From an uncultured Mycoplasmatota bacterium (lineage in GTDB: Bacteria; Bacillota_I; Bacilli_A; RF39; UBA660): a stretch of DNA of 35,952 nucleotides. A program made the position numbers and the translations under genes. Under the pieces are notes generated by a model. It did no database searches. It had not been told where the DNA came from and worked only from the letters and a program-made list of their open reading frames with translations. Position 1 is the stretch's first letter. The number at the start of each line of letters is the position of its first letter. The stretch covers positions 1 through 35,952 of the forward strand of contig CAMYRF010000002.1 of the NCBI GenBank assembly GCA_947296775.1, read 5' to 3'. This document shows positions 16,311 through 23,354 of the stretch, in pieces.

Positions 16311-17582
16311 TCAAATGTAAATATTTTTCATTACAGTTGCCTTTGGACTAGCCATTCCGTTATATTCAGAACTTCCATATCTCAAACTATCAATGCAGTG
16401 ATTATAAGCATCAACAGGTTCATTGATATATTCACCAGTCTTACGGTCTTTCTTATATGTATAGTTTTCCAATTCTTCAATTGTTTTGACACAACGATCA
16501 TCAACAATCCATTCAAATTGCTGTAAAAATTGAATACCCTGAATAATTGAGTCCGGCCCTTTCTTTGCTGGCCGAATACGATATATCCCATCACGCTTTA
16601 ATTCAGCAATTGACTTTGGTTCTGCAGCATCAGCCGTAATAACTTCTTTGGTATAACCCATTTGTTTAATTACATTGGCTATTTCATTATTGAGCATTCC
16701 TTTTTTGACATACTCTTCCAGAACATAGAAACGTTTATTTTTCATGTCAATCTTGGAATGAGTAAAGGCAGAAGGATCATTGCTATAACCAAAGTCCAAG
16801 CCAAACAAATCAGGTAAATCACGGAGTTGTGGTTCTTCCGGATATAATCGACGTTTAGTAAAGGTTGGAAAGACCAGTTTATCCAATGTAGCAAACTCGC
16901 CTAGCGTATAAATTTTATAGTAGGCTGGGTTAGTTTGTTTTAAGTTCTCAATCGTTGCAATGTTATCAGCGTCCAAGAAGTGATTATCCTTGTAAGTTGA
17001 TTGATGAATTGATACTCGTTCCGGATTAACCTTTGCTTTCGGATCAAACCATTGCTTGTAGGTCCAGTTCAACTTACTAACCGGATTAAACATACAGAAC
17101 AATTGTCGTTTCTTATGCTTAGGTTCACGTAGACGAAGAGTAAGCTGCGTAAAATCATCTTGATTAAACTCAGACGCTTCCTCCATGACAACATCAGATA
17201 ATCCTTTAATTGATTTAATTTTTTCCGGATCATCCATTCCTTTAAATAGAAAAACCGCACCATTCGGTAAATGAATAGTACGGTTTGATTTATTAACTCT
17301 ACATAACGGAAGAAGTTGCCAGTTAGATAAACAATCAATTACATCAGCAAAGATGGATTCTTGAATTGTTCGATCAACTTTCCGAAGCCATAGCACTTTA
17401 CGGGGATGTTTCCAGTGTTTGAGTGATTTAAGTACCACCTTCTGCACCACACCATGAGACTTACCAGAGCTTGCTCCTCCGTACCAGACTTCGATGAAAT
17501 GAGAATAATCGAAAAGGTTATCGTAAATTTGTTTATTAAATACATTAGCAGGTTTGGGGAAATTAAGATTAATCTTCGTCAT
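16311..17582 (-). CDS. Terminase large subunit
   Basis: A 423-aa DNA-packaging motor with N-terminal ATPase and C-terminal nuclease. Walker A is GGASSGKS (~35-42) and Walker B is SDVVMEEASEF (~129-139). The nuclease half shows LDFGYSNDPSAF, VITADAAEPKSI and VDAYNHCIDSLRYG, which supply the metal-binding acidic residues. This layout is that of the PBSX/SPP1 large terminases. I chose the ATG at 17580-17582, 6 nt after GGGGG; the adjacent ATG at 17585 is possible. It overlaps the small terminase end by 14 bases. Confidence 0.95.
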   Translation of the reverse strand: MTKINLNFPKPANVFNKQIYDNLFDYSHFIEVWYGGASSGKSHGVVQKVVLKSLKHWKHPRKVLWLRKVDRTIQESIFADVIDCLSNWQLLPLCRVNKSNRTIHLPNGAVFLFKGMDDPEKIKSIKGLSDVVMEEASEFNQDDFTQLTLRLREPKHKKRQLFCMFNPVSKLNWTYKQWFDPKAKVNPERVSIHQSTYKDNHFLDADNIATIENLKQTNPAYYKIYTLGEFATLDKLVFPTFTKRRLYPEEPQLRDLPDLFGLDFGYSNDPSAFTHSKIDMKNKRFYVLEEYVKKGMLNNEIANVIKQMGYTKEVITADAAEPKSIAELKRDGIYRIRPAKKGPDSIIQGIQFLQQFEWIVDDRCVKTIEELENYTYKKDRKTGEYINEPVDAYNHCIDSLRYGSSEYNGMASPKATVMKNIYI

Positions 17583-18003
17583 CATAATCCCCCATTCCCA
17601 CATCAATCTGAACATCACCAGAAATAACCTTTTTATCAGTCCAAGCGCCGTGTCGCTTACCGATTAATTCCGCCGCTTTAATACGATCTTTTGCTGACAC
17701 TTCAACATCTTCATAAACACCTTTAGCAGTAGCAACCGATTCTGTTTGCTCACCACGCATAACCGAAGAAAGATATTCCATCACTTCGGTCATATCAGCA
17801 GTCTTTTCGGACTTAATTTCAGCATTGCGTTTTTCGATAGCAGCTTTAATGACAGGTTTTGACAAGTTTTCAGTAGCTATTCGATTAGCCGTTTTCTTAG
17901 AATATCCAGCTTTAATCGCAGCTTGAGTAGCATTACCCGAAATAATGTACTCATCGACAAATCGTTGTTGCTTCTGTGTTAATTTTTGAGTAATGCTACT
18001 CAC
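17569..18003 (-). CDS. Terminase small subunit (Terminase_2 family)
   Basis: Up to 144 aa. It contains LTQKQQRFVDEYIISGNATQ and AAIKAGYSKKTANRIATENL, the N-terminal helix-turn-helix of the family that recognises the packaging site, then a helical oligomerisation region and an acidic tail (GDYDDED). It acts with the large subunit to start packaging. The start is odd: the only standard in-frame codon, GTG 18001-18003, overlaps GGAGG itself, while an ATT at 17992-17994 lies 8 nt after it, the ideal distance. Translation from ATT would give 141 aa starting at TQKLTQKQ. Confidence 0.95.
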   Translation of the reverse strand: MSSITQKLTQKQQRFVDEYIISGNATQAAIKAGYSKKTANRIATENLSKPVIKAAIEKRNAEIKSEKTADMTEVMEYLSSVMRGEQTESVATAKGVYEDVEVSAKDRIKAAELIGKRHGAWTDKKVISGDVQIDVGMGDYDDED

Positions 18004-18039
18004 CTCCTTAAAAATAAAAAAACCAGCTGTTAAGCTAAA

Positions 18040-18564
18040 CTAATTAAATTTTTTTGAATTCTTTTCTATAACTTGTAAAGCCGAAGGATGTAATACAAAA
18101 AGAAATTCCGGATCATTTATATCCTCGACTTGGCTTTCTCTTACTATAATTTCATTATTAAGTTCCATAATTACATCCATATTAACTAATTCAATAACAT
18201 TAGTATCATTTTCTCTTAAATATCCTTGGTGATATTCATTAGCGTAAAATTTCTTTACAATTGCCAACTTTTTATCAGACAAACCTAAAATATATTTTTC
18301 GTAATCTCTTTCAGCTTTCCATCTGTTATATTTGTTTTTACTCCATTCGCATACTTCAATTATTACTTCTATTGTTAATGAGGCTGCAAAAAATAAAGTA
18401 ATTAAAATAATAATCCAAGAAAACTTATTGTAAAACCAGTTCATATTATATTGAATTAAAAATGGTTTTAAGCATAAAAGCACTATTCCAAAAACAACTC
18501 CAACAAATTTAGTTTTTGGCTTCATACTCAAAGCCTCCAAAAATGTTTTTAAGTATTCAATCAT
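18040..18564 (-). CDS. SieB-like superinfection exclusion membrane protein
   Basis: A 174-aa protein with two N-terminal transmembrane segments (FVGVVFGIVLLCLKPFLI and FSWIIILITLFFAASLTIEV), then a charged cytoplasmic domain with LGLSDKKLAIVKKFYAN and NVIELVNMDVIMELNNEIIV. Two membrane helices plus this 'LS..K..I...F......I.L......L...II' pattern resemble the SieB superinfection-exclusion family. It would act at the host membrane against related phages. It sits alone between the late-regulator terminator and the terminase genes, with codons more AT-rich than its neighbours, as for an acquired accessory gene. The start is the ATG at 18562-18564 (GGTGA upstream). Confidence 0.55.
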   Translation of the reverse strand: MIEYLKTFLEALSMKPKTKFVGVVFGIVLLCLKPFLIQYNMNWFYNKFSWIIILITLFFAASLTIEVIIEVCEWSKNKYNRWKAERDYEKYILGLSDKKLAIVKKFYANEYHQGYLRENDTNVIELVNMDVIMELNNEIIVRESQVEDINDPEFLFVLHPSALQVIEKNSKKFN

Positions 18565-18585
18565 ATAAAAATCACCCAACTAACT

Positions 18586-18619
18586 ATAATACAAAAGCCT
18601 AGCTGCAATAGCTAGACTT
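18586..18619 (-). terminator. Terminator after the early operon / late regulator
   Basis: Minus strand: 10-bp stem AAGTCTAGCT / AGCTAGGCTT (18619-18610 with 18604-18595; one wobble), 5-nt loop, then TTTTGTATT. It separates the ArpU-type gene from the SieB-like and packaging genes, so late transcription must start downstream or be antiterminated. Confidence 0.7.
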
Positions 18620-18644
18620 CTTTCAGGAGATTAATATATGAATA

Positions 18645-18657
18645 TCGAATCATTCGA
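18645..18657. promoter_or_regulatory. Palindrome TCGAATCATTCGA, candidate late-activator site
   Basis: A perfect 13-bp palindrome in the ~97-bp gap between the ArpU gene stop and its terminator, just upstream of the late genes. ArpU/RinA-type proteins activate late genes from sites near the terminase genes. No good -35/-10 pair is visible at 18565-18600 (TATTAT only), consistent with activator dependence. Assignment is inference. Confidence 0.35.
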
Positions 18658-18716
18658 CAATATCATTATCACATTTTTATCAAGGATTGCTCATTCAACA
18701 ATTACCCATCAATTTA

Positions 18717-19175
18717 TCATTCCTCATCTGGATAAACGTGTAAGTCATCTATTTCAGTGTGAATACCATGCTTAACTAACTGAAATTCAAAACGATCAGC
18801 AAATTCACACAATGCTTTTTCTTGTTTTCGACTATATGTTGATGAACTAATACTTAATTCCCTGGCAATGTTATACGTTAGCATTTGATCTGAGTAACGA
18901 CTTAACAATATCCGTTGCGATTCCTTTGTCATGTTACGCATTGCACAGCCCACACAATCGACTACTTCTTCTGCCAGCCAAATATTCAACATTCGGCTTT
19001 CACTTCCATTACCATGACTGGGCGCTTTGGGCATTCCGTCCATTCCAGGTGACTTCAAATCAAATCGTTGTTTCCCGGATAAAGCTAGATAGCGATCCAG
19101 CTTCTTTTCCAGAAACTCAGTAACCTTCCGTGCAGTTTTCAAACAATCTATATCTAAGTTCAAATCTGTTTGCAT
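18717..19175 (-). CDS. ArpU-family late transcriptional regulator
   Basis: A 152-aa protein at the end of the early operon and before the packaging genes, where phage late activators of the ArpU/RinA group lie. The C-terminal half holds a sigma-like helix-turn-helix: MTKESQRILLSRYSDQ then MLTYNIARELSISSSTYSRK and QEKALCEFADRF (~85-130). The N-terminal part is helical with DIDCLKTARKVTEFLEKKLDRY and a variable loop. It is expected to switch on late genes. GGGGGTAC gives a ribosome-binding site 5-9 nt before the ATG at 19173-19175. Confidence 0.85.
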   Translation of the reverse strand: MQTDLNLDIDCLKTARKVTEFLEKKLDRYLALSGKQRFDLKSPGMDGMPKAPSHGNGSESRMLNIWLAEEVVDCVGCAMRNMTKESQRILLSRYSDQMLTYNIARELSISSSTYSRKQEKALCEFADRFEFQLVKHGIHTEIDDLHVYPDEE

Positions 19176-19209
19176 GATGTACCCCCGCTATCTGCTATAA
19201 TGATTAAGG

Positions 19210-19237
19210 TTAATATTTTTGAGTAAGGACACATCAA
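19210..19237 (-). promoter_or_regulatory. Possible promoter before the late regulator
   Basis: Minus strand: TTGATG (19237-19232), 16-bp spacer, TATTAA (19215-19210). A partial sigma-70 match that could give the ArpU gene its own transcript. No other support. Confidence 0.3.
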
Positions 19238-19256
19238 GCGCGGTGGGCCCTTTTTA

Positions 19257-19328
19257 TTATGGATTTTTCTTACCAAGAAGGAATCCAAAAACAAAAACAG
19301 CGAGTAAGAGTATTGATAATAAAATCAT
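19257..19328 (-). CDS. 23-residue membrane peptide
   Basis: A tiny gene whose ATG (19326-19328) overlaps the TGA of the upstream gene in an ATGA arrangement, with GAGG 7 nt before it. It encodes MILLSILLLAVFVFGFLLG followed by KKNP: one transmembrane helix with a positively charged end. Function is unknown. The translational coupling makes it likely to be real. Confidence 0.55.
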   Translation of the reverse strand: MILLSILLLAVFVFGFLLGKKNP

Positions 19329-19510
19329 GATAAATCCTCCGGCTGAACATCAACTGGAACGGTAAAATATGGATTCCCACTAAGTTCCCGAATTGTAAAC
19401 TGTTCAGTTAATTCGTTATGACCAATCACATAATACTTTCGGCCATTATAAAAGACTGGCACATTGTTTTCTTCATGCTTTAATGCTTCTTCAAATGTCA
19501 TATATCTCAC
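19325..19510 (-). CDS. Small phage protein, unknown
   Basis: A 61-aa acidic protein starting MRYMTFEEALKHEENNVPVF and containing FYNGRKYYVIGHN and PYFTVPVDVQPEDLS. The opening 'MTFEEALK' is common to small accessory proteins of lactic acid bacteria phages; no function is recognised. It overlaps the upstream gene by four bases and the downstream membrane peptide by three, so it belongs to a tightly coupled early cluster. The start could also be the ATG three codons in. Confidence 0.65.
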   Translation of the reverse strand: MRYMTFEEALKHEENNVPVFYNGRKYYVIGHNELTEQFTIRELSGNPYFTVPVDVQPEDLS

Positions 19511-19905
19511 CTCGAATTAAATAATAAAACAAGCGCTCCAATTAACCATACTGCAAAAGCAAGGACATACAGAACTCTTTTGAGTGTAATTTTCTTTTTG
19601 GGTCTAGTCTTAGTATTTTTCTGAACTTTAGGCTTAGTGTTTTTGAATTCTTTGATATATTCACCGGGATAAGTTCTTTTCTCACCTAATTTAATTGCAA
19701 TTATTTCTGCTTTAATTTGTTCGTCACTAATAGGTATAACGGGAATTTTTGTAATTTTAGCCGAACTATTATTCATGTGCAAATTCGACCCAAAAGCATC
19801 CCAAACATCCTGATAAAATTCTTTCTTACCATTTGTCGCTACTTCATAAATAAATGGCTCAACTGGATAAGCTTCCAGTTTTTGGTTACCGCATTTAATT
19901 TCCAT
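19507..19905 (-). CDS. Unknown protein with C-terminal membrane anchor
   Basis: A 132-aa protein. The N-terminal ~95 residues look soluble (PVEPFIYEVATNGKKEFYQD; later NTKTRPKKKITLKR, strongly basic), followed by one transmembrane helix (VLYVLAFAVWLIGALVLLF, ~110-128) and a short tail. The basic stretch before the helix predicts the large domain stays in the cytoplasm. It overlaps its upstream neighbour by one base. No family is recognised. Confidence 0.65.
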   Translation of the reverse strand: MEIKCGNQKLEAYPVEPFIYEVATNGKKEFYQDVWDAFGSNLHMNNSSAKITKIPVIPISDEQIKAEIIAIKLGEKRTYPGEYIKEFKNTKPKVQKNTKTRPKKKITLKRVLYVLAFAVWLIGALVLLFNSR

Positions 19906-20141
19906 TAATTAATCCTCTCATAAGTCCGTTCAAATATATCTGGTTCAATTCTCCAGTGTTCACCATCAATTCCAGTAGCAATCCAATCGCCTATATTTAA
20001 TATCGAAGCTCCCTCTTTTGTGTAAAAACTATATTCATCACCTGGAGAATAGTACTTAATGTGATACTTTCTTATCATTTCATCAGAACCATCAAATTGT
20101 TCAGCTTCAATTAAGGCTGTTTTTTTGTATTTGTGTAACAT
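19905..20141 (-). CDS. Small phage protein of the 'IEAEQF...GDWI' family
   Basis: A 78-aa protein starting MLHKYKKTALIEAEQFDGS and ending in GDWIATGIDGEHWRIEPDIF then ERTYERIN. This pattern (K-K-x-x-x-IEA-x-QF at the start, GDWI..G..GE......DIFE.TYE at the end) recurs in many phages of Gram-positive and Gram-negative hosts. Its role is unknown. Starts and stops of adjacent genes overlap by one base at both ends. Confidence 0.75.
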   Translation of the reverse strand: MLHKYKKTALIEAEQFDGSDEMIRKYHIKYYSPGDEYSFYTKEGASILNIGDWIATGIDGEHWRIEPDIFERTYERIN

Positions 20142-20329
20142 TAGATATCACCTTCATTAAGAATTTGACCAGACGCTAATGCTAAAGCTTCATCAGCCAA
20201 TTGGTGAAGTTCCATAATACAACCACCGTCAAACGCATATGGGTCTGATTCGTCATAATAAACTTCGTCTAGTTCAGCTTGCTTCTTGCGTAATTCAGCA
20301 AGCTTTTTATCAAATCCTTCTTTAGTCAT
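20141..20329 (-). CDS. Small acidic helical protein, unknown
   Basis: A 62-aa protein with an N-terminal amphipathic helix (MTKEGFDKKLAELRKKQAEL) and an acidic middle (DEVYYDESDPYAFDGG). It overlaps its upstream neighbour by eight bases. No family is recognised; size and coupling fit an early accessory gene. Confidence 0.6.
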   Translation of the reverse strand: MTKEGFDKKLAELRKKQAELDEVYYDESDPYAFDGGCIMELHQLADEALALASGQILNEGDI

Positions 20330-20777
20330 TATTCTTCACCTCCACTAATTCCTTCATTGTATCAATTGCAGGTGCAAGAGATGGATTATCATCCTTAAGC
20401 TGTTCTAGTTCAGACTCGGTAAAAGTTCTAGCACGTGTTCCCCATTCGACAGTCCAAGCCCCTCCCTCATTATCTAAATAATTCTTACCACCGTCAGAAT
20501 CATCAATCCACCGCAAACGGAACTTCTTTTCTGGAAAACGATCCTTAATAGGTGTTCTAAGAAATTTATTAATTTTATTAGAAACAGTAATCTTGATACC
20601 ATCTGGAAGTTCTTCAAGCTCGTCATTAATTCTGCAATCAAATATTGTTTTTGCATTAAAAGGGACTTTTACAAAAGTCCTCGAATTATAGGTAATCCAT
20701 AACGATTTAGGATACTGATAAACATTTAACTGCTTATCAAAATTACGAATACTATTAATAAATTCATCAATTTTCAT
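20322..20777 (-). CDS. Unknown early phage protein
   Basis: A 151-aa soluble protein. It begins MKIDEFINSIRNFDKQLNVY and has a mixed region with FRLRWIDDSDGGKNYLDNEG, then WTVEWGTRARTFTESELEQL and an acidic helical C terminus. The late 'FTE.ELE.L' pattern resembles that of several small replication-region proteins of lactic phages, but I cannot name a family. The ATG overlaps the preceding small gene by 11 bases, consistent with coupling. Confidence 0.65.
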   Translation of the reverse strand: MKIDEFINSIRNFDKQLNVYQYPKSLWITYNSRTFVKVPFNAKTIFDCRINDELEELPDGIKITVSNKINKFLRTPIKDRFPEKKFRLRWIDDSDGGKNYLDNEGGAWTVEWGTRARTFTESELEQLKDDNPSLAPAIDTMKELVEVKNND

Positions 20778-20862
20778 TATTCTTCCACCTCTTTGGCTTT
20801 CTAGCGCTTCGTTTCCACCATTGTGACCACTCGTAGCTAGTATGATCGTGTAAAGCCATCAT
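20767..20862 (-). CDS. 31-residue basic, Trp-rich protein
   Basis: Begins ATG ATG (20862-20857) with AAGG about 8 nt upstream, encodes MMALHDHTSYEWSQWWKRSA then RKPKRWKNNEN, and its TGA overlaps the next gene's ATG. Five tryptophans and a basic C terminus in 31 residues are unusual. Position in the chain of overlapping genes supports a real gene; function is unknown. Confidence 0.5.
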   Translation of the reverse strand: MMALHDHTSYEWSQWWKRSARKPKRWKNNEN

Positions 20863-20880
20863 ATGCTTAACCTTAGCAAT

Positions 20881-21024
20881 CTATCGCTTACGAGTGCGCT
20901 TGATTGGTTTAATTCTGGTATAACCACCTAAAGTAGCGTGCAAATCCTTAAACAATTTAGGACAAGATATTAATTTGAACTCTAATGTCTGATTAGTAAG
21001 CGTTCCAAAATGTACCCTATTCAT
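20881..21024 (-). CDS. 47-residue basic protein
   Basis: Starts with the ATG at 21022-21024, inside the last codons of the previous gene, with GAGGAGC about 10 nt upstream, and ends at TAG 20881-20883. The protein opens MNRVHFGTLTNQTLEFKLIS and ends in a strongly basic tail (KPIKRTRKR), suggesting nucleic-acid binding. No family is recognised. Confidence 0.5.
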   Translation of the reverse strand: MNRVHFGTLTNQTLEFKLISCPKLFKDLHATLGGYTRIKPIKRTRKR

Positions 21025-21340
21025 TATCAAAGCTCCTCATTTTCTCACTTATTATCTTTTTTTGTTTTAAGCCCTCGTATAATCGCTCAATTGAGCGAAA
21101 TAGTGCTAACGAAATAGCATGTAATTTTTGATGCTCTGTGTGAAGTCCATAGGCTAAAGAAAGAATTTGACTTTCTGAAAGCTGGGAAAAGTTTTTTTCT
21201 TCTAAATCTTCATCACAATAGATTTTTTCTAAAGTATCATCTAGCAATGAAACCAGGCCCTTTGTCCCTAATGACTCTAATTTTGCTTGCTCAATCGTAT
21301 CTTCTAAATTATTTAGTTTCTGAATTGTCTTTGAATCCAT
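21017..21340 (-). CDS. Unknown helical early protein
   Basis: A 107-aa, acidic, mainly helical protein starting MDSKTIQKLNNLEDTIEQAK, with LSESQILSLAYGLHTEHQKL in the second half. The ATG at 21338-21340 lies inside the 3' end of the VRR-NUC gene with GAAGGA upstream. No family is recognised. Confidence 0.6.
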   Translation of the reverse strand: MDSKTIQKLNNLEDTIEQAKLESLGTKGLVSLLDDTLEKIYCDEDLEEKNFSQLSESQILSLAYGLHTEHQKLHAISLALFRSIERLYEGLKQKKIISEKMRSFDNE

Positions 21341-21665
21341 AACCAATCAATCCTTCCTCAACAATTTTTACTGCATCTCCAGCAGACCTAGCGATTCCAT
21401 GAATGATTTCTCGCTTAGTTAGCATCTCATGAAATCTAATTTGATCCGCTCTCGGCTTGCCTTTTTCATTCTTCACTTCAATGTAAAATACTTGATGATC
21501 TAACCAACGAAATCCATATAAGTCCGGGTGGCCACTTGGTACACCAGCTGAGAAAAATCTTCCATCTGGTGTTTTTACAGAACCAACATTTACTCGGAAC
21601 ACTGTGCACTGGTGCTTTGACAGCGCAACTCGGATATCGTTCTGGATTTTATGCTCACTCGTCAT
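21309..21665 (-). CDS. VRR-NUC domain nuclease
   Basis: A 118-aa single-domain nuclease. The family pattern is clear: a start helix (EHKIQNDIRVALSKH), GVPSGHPDLYGF with Asp48, FYIEVKNEKGK with Glu63 and Lys65 (the ExK of the PD-(D/E)XK fold), and Gln75 in the following helix. Stand-alone VRR-NUC proteins are common in phage replication regions and are thought to resolve branched DNA. The ATG at 21663-21665 has GGAG 8 nt upstream, inside the preceding gene's last codons; an ATG 24 bases further up is less well placed. Confidence 0.9.
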   Translation of the reverse strand: MTSEHKIQNDIRVALSKHQCTVFRVNVGSVKTPDGRFFSAGVPSGHPDLYGFRWLDHQVFYIEVKNEKGKPRADQIRFHEMLTKREIIHGIARSAGDAVKIVEEGLIGYGFKDNSETK

Positions 21666-21861
21666 CTTCAAACTCCATAATGCTTTCAACCGCAGTAACT
21701 GGAATAATGACGCGATGAGGAACTGTTTGTAAATTCCGCATTGCTAATCCATAGATATATAATCCAGTTGTTCCGTTTAACTTAAATTTTCTGAGGATAT
21801 CATCAATACCGCCCTCAGCTTCATAGAAATTTCCATTAATTGTAAAAACTTTTGTGTGCAC
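21655..21861 (-). CDS. Small phage protein, unknown
   Basis: A 68-aa protein starting with GTG (21859-21861) nine bases after GGAGGG. It opens MHTKVFTINGNFYEAEGGID and contains GTTGLYIYGLAMRNLQTVPH and an acidic end. It is the first gene after the putative origin. No family is recognised. Confidence 0.65.
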   Translation of the reverse strand: MHTKVFTINGNFYEAEGGIDDILRKFKLNGTTGLYIYGLAMRNLQTVPHRVIIPVTAVESIMEFEDDE

Positions 21862-21875
21862 TGTTTTCCCTCCTA

Positions 21876-22116
21876 AGGTTTACACTAGGTTGTCACTACT
21901 AAAAGTTACGATATGCTTACTCTACCAACGACTTAGACCTCGGTTTACAGGTTTACACTATATTTCAACTTTTTATAATGCATAATATAGTATTTATATA
22001 TATTTATTTTTATTATTAAATAGTGTAGTAGTGTAAACCTACCTCTCACAAATGTTGATATAACAATAACCATGGAGGTTTACACTAACGAATCTTTTAT
22101 GTAAACCAGTGACAAC
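21876..22116. other. Putative replication origin: iterons plus AT-rich unwinding region
   Basis: A 240-bp gap between the helicase gene and the next small gene. The repeat (A)GGTTTACACTA occurs at 21876-21887, 21950-21960 and 22076-22087, with a truncated GGTTTACA at 21942-21949 directly before the second, an inverted copy TAGTGTAAACCT at 22029-22040, and partial inverted copies at 22101-22107 and 22121-22126. The outer edges carry an inverted pair GTTGTCACT (21889-21897) and AGTGACAAC (22108-22116). The middle (about 21961-22028) is almost pure A/T. Iterons around an AT-rich stretch next to replication genes are the classic origin layout. Confidence 0.7.
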
Positions 22117-23354
22117 TACTGTAAACTTTCCAATCTCCGATAACCGCGATGTACTATTCCTTTCATCTTCTTATATCCAGGTTTCCAATCATGCCGGTTA
22201 TCCATTACATACTTAATCTTCTTTGCTAATGAACGATTCTTAACCAAATTATCTTCACCTAATTGATGAGCAATTTCTGAACTTTCAATCCAATCATCGT
22301 CCCAAGTGCTAAGAACCCGTTCAATCTGATTTTCAGTTTCATCAATATACATAAACGACTTCCGATTATCCTCGATGAGCTTCTGCTGCTCCTTCGTCAA
22401 TTGAAAACTAAAACCCTCTTTGTAAAGTGCCACAGCTTCGCCCCAAAGATGGTCAACCATAGCATCATCAAGATCAGTTACTGGATTAGCCATTGCTCTG
22501 GACTTATCAGCCATGTTGGGTAAGAATCGTCGTTCACCAGTCTTATCTTTCAAATAAGTTGATTCGTTAGTTGTCCGGGCCATAACAAAATTCTTTGGCC
22601 GGCGGATTGTATGTCGTCCATAGGGTGGCCGAAACTCTAATTCTTCAGCTGAAATAAACTTTTTCAAATTCTCAAAGTCAGAATTATTAGTAGCGGTCAT
22701 TTCATCATCATTAACAATTAAAGCCCGGAGCATGTTAGCAAAGTTATCTTTATCCTTAAAATCGGTGAATTGATCTGTATACCAACCATGCGCTAACTTT
22801 TTCAAGAGTGTGGTCTTTCCTACACCTTGGCCACCGACTAAATCAAACACCCAATCAAATTTACTTTCCGGCTTATAGACTTTCATCACTGCTCCGACTA
22901 AAAATAATTTTGTCTGCAATGTTGTTACTTCGCCACTGGGTACTCCCAAATAAACTGGCAAGAAATCTTTAATTCGTTCTTTGTGGTCCCAATTCTTGTA
23001 GCACTTCTCCATATACTCTTTTACGGGATTATAGGGATGTTGCCTTGCTTCAACTGTGATTGCCATATTCAGTAATTTTTCTTGAAACATTACCGCATAT
23101 TCGTCTTCAATGTAACGAAGCATAATTGCCATGTAGCTATCATCAAGCTGGCCGTTTTCAATAAAAAGTTGCGGAATGTCTTTTACCACGTCAATTGAAT
23201 AGGCAAATTCGTTATATCGAAAAGTGCCGTGCAACAACGGATCACCGTTAAGAATTAAGCCAACGTTTTTAAGGCTGTTCGTTTTGGGATTACCTTGTGC
23301 ATTTAATTCAAATTCAATCGGTTTGCGAATCACATTATCCGCCACGTATTTCAC
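22116..23354 (-). CDS. VapE-type replicative helicase/primase C-terminal protein
   Basis: A 412-aa protein of the virulence-associated E family. Walker A is GGQGVGKT (174-181), Walker B region ALIVNDDEM (211-219), then FISAEELEFRPPYGRHTIRR and ARTTNESTYLKDKTGERRF, the family signature with its arginine finger. It is the likely replicative helicase, partner of the primase-polymerase just upstream, and its gene ends at the putative origin. The start is a GTG at 23352-23354, overlapping the primase gene by 20 bases; a GTG four codons later is possible. Confidence 0.9.
   Translation of the reverse strand: MKYVADNVIRKPIEFELNAQGNPKTNSLKNVGLILNGDPLLHGTFRYNEFAYSIDVVKDIPQLFIENGQLDDSYMAIMLRYIEDEYAVMFQEKLLNMAITVEARQHPYNPVKEYMEKCYKNWDHKERIKDFLPVYLGVPSGEVTTLQTKLFLVGAVMKVYKPESKFDWVFDLVGGQGVGKTTLLKKLAHGWYTDQFTDFKDKDNFANMLRALIVNDDEMTATNNSDFENLKKFISAEELEFRPPYGRHTIRRPKNFVMARTTNESTYLKDKTGERRFLPNMADKSRAMANPVTDLDDAMVDHLWGEAVALYKEGFSFQLTKEQQKLIEDNRKSFMYIDETENQIERVLSTWDDDWIESSEIAHQLGEDNLVKNRSLAKKIKYVMDNRHDWKPGYKKMKGIVHRGYRRLESLQ

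Noticed and set aside
14960..17545. Several minus-strand frames of 68-126 codons inside the portal and terminase genes
   Set aside because: Out-of-frame shadows of long, motif-bearing genes; no ribosome-binding sites and no family features.
18638..18775. Plus-strand 45-codon frame starting MNIESFDNIII with AGGAG upstream
   Set aside because: It overlaps the well-supported ArpU gene on the opposite strand, and its Shine-Dalgarno sequence is next to a minus-strand terminator. All neighbouring genes point left. Judged coincidental.
19201..19262. Possible plus-strand terminator around GGTGGGCCCTTTTTATT
   Set aside because: No convincing stem can be formed beyond the short GGGCCC palindrome, and no plus-strand gene ends here.
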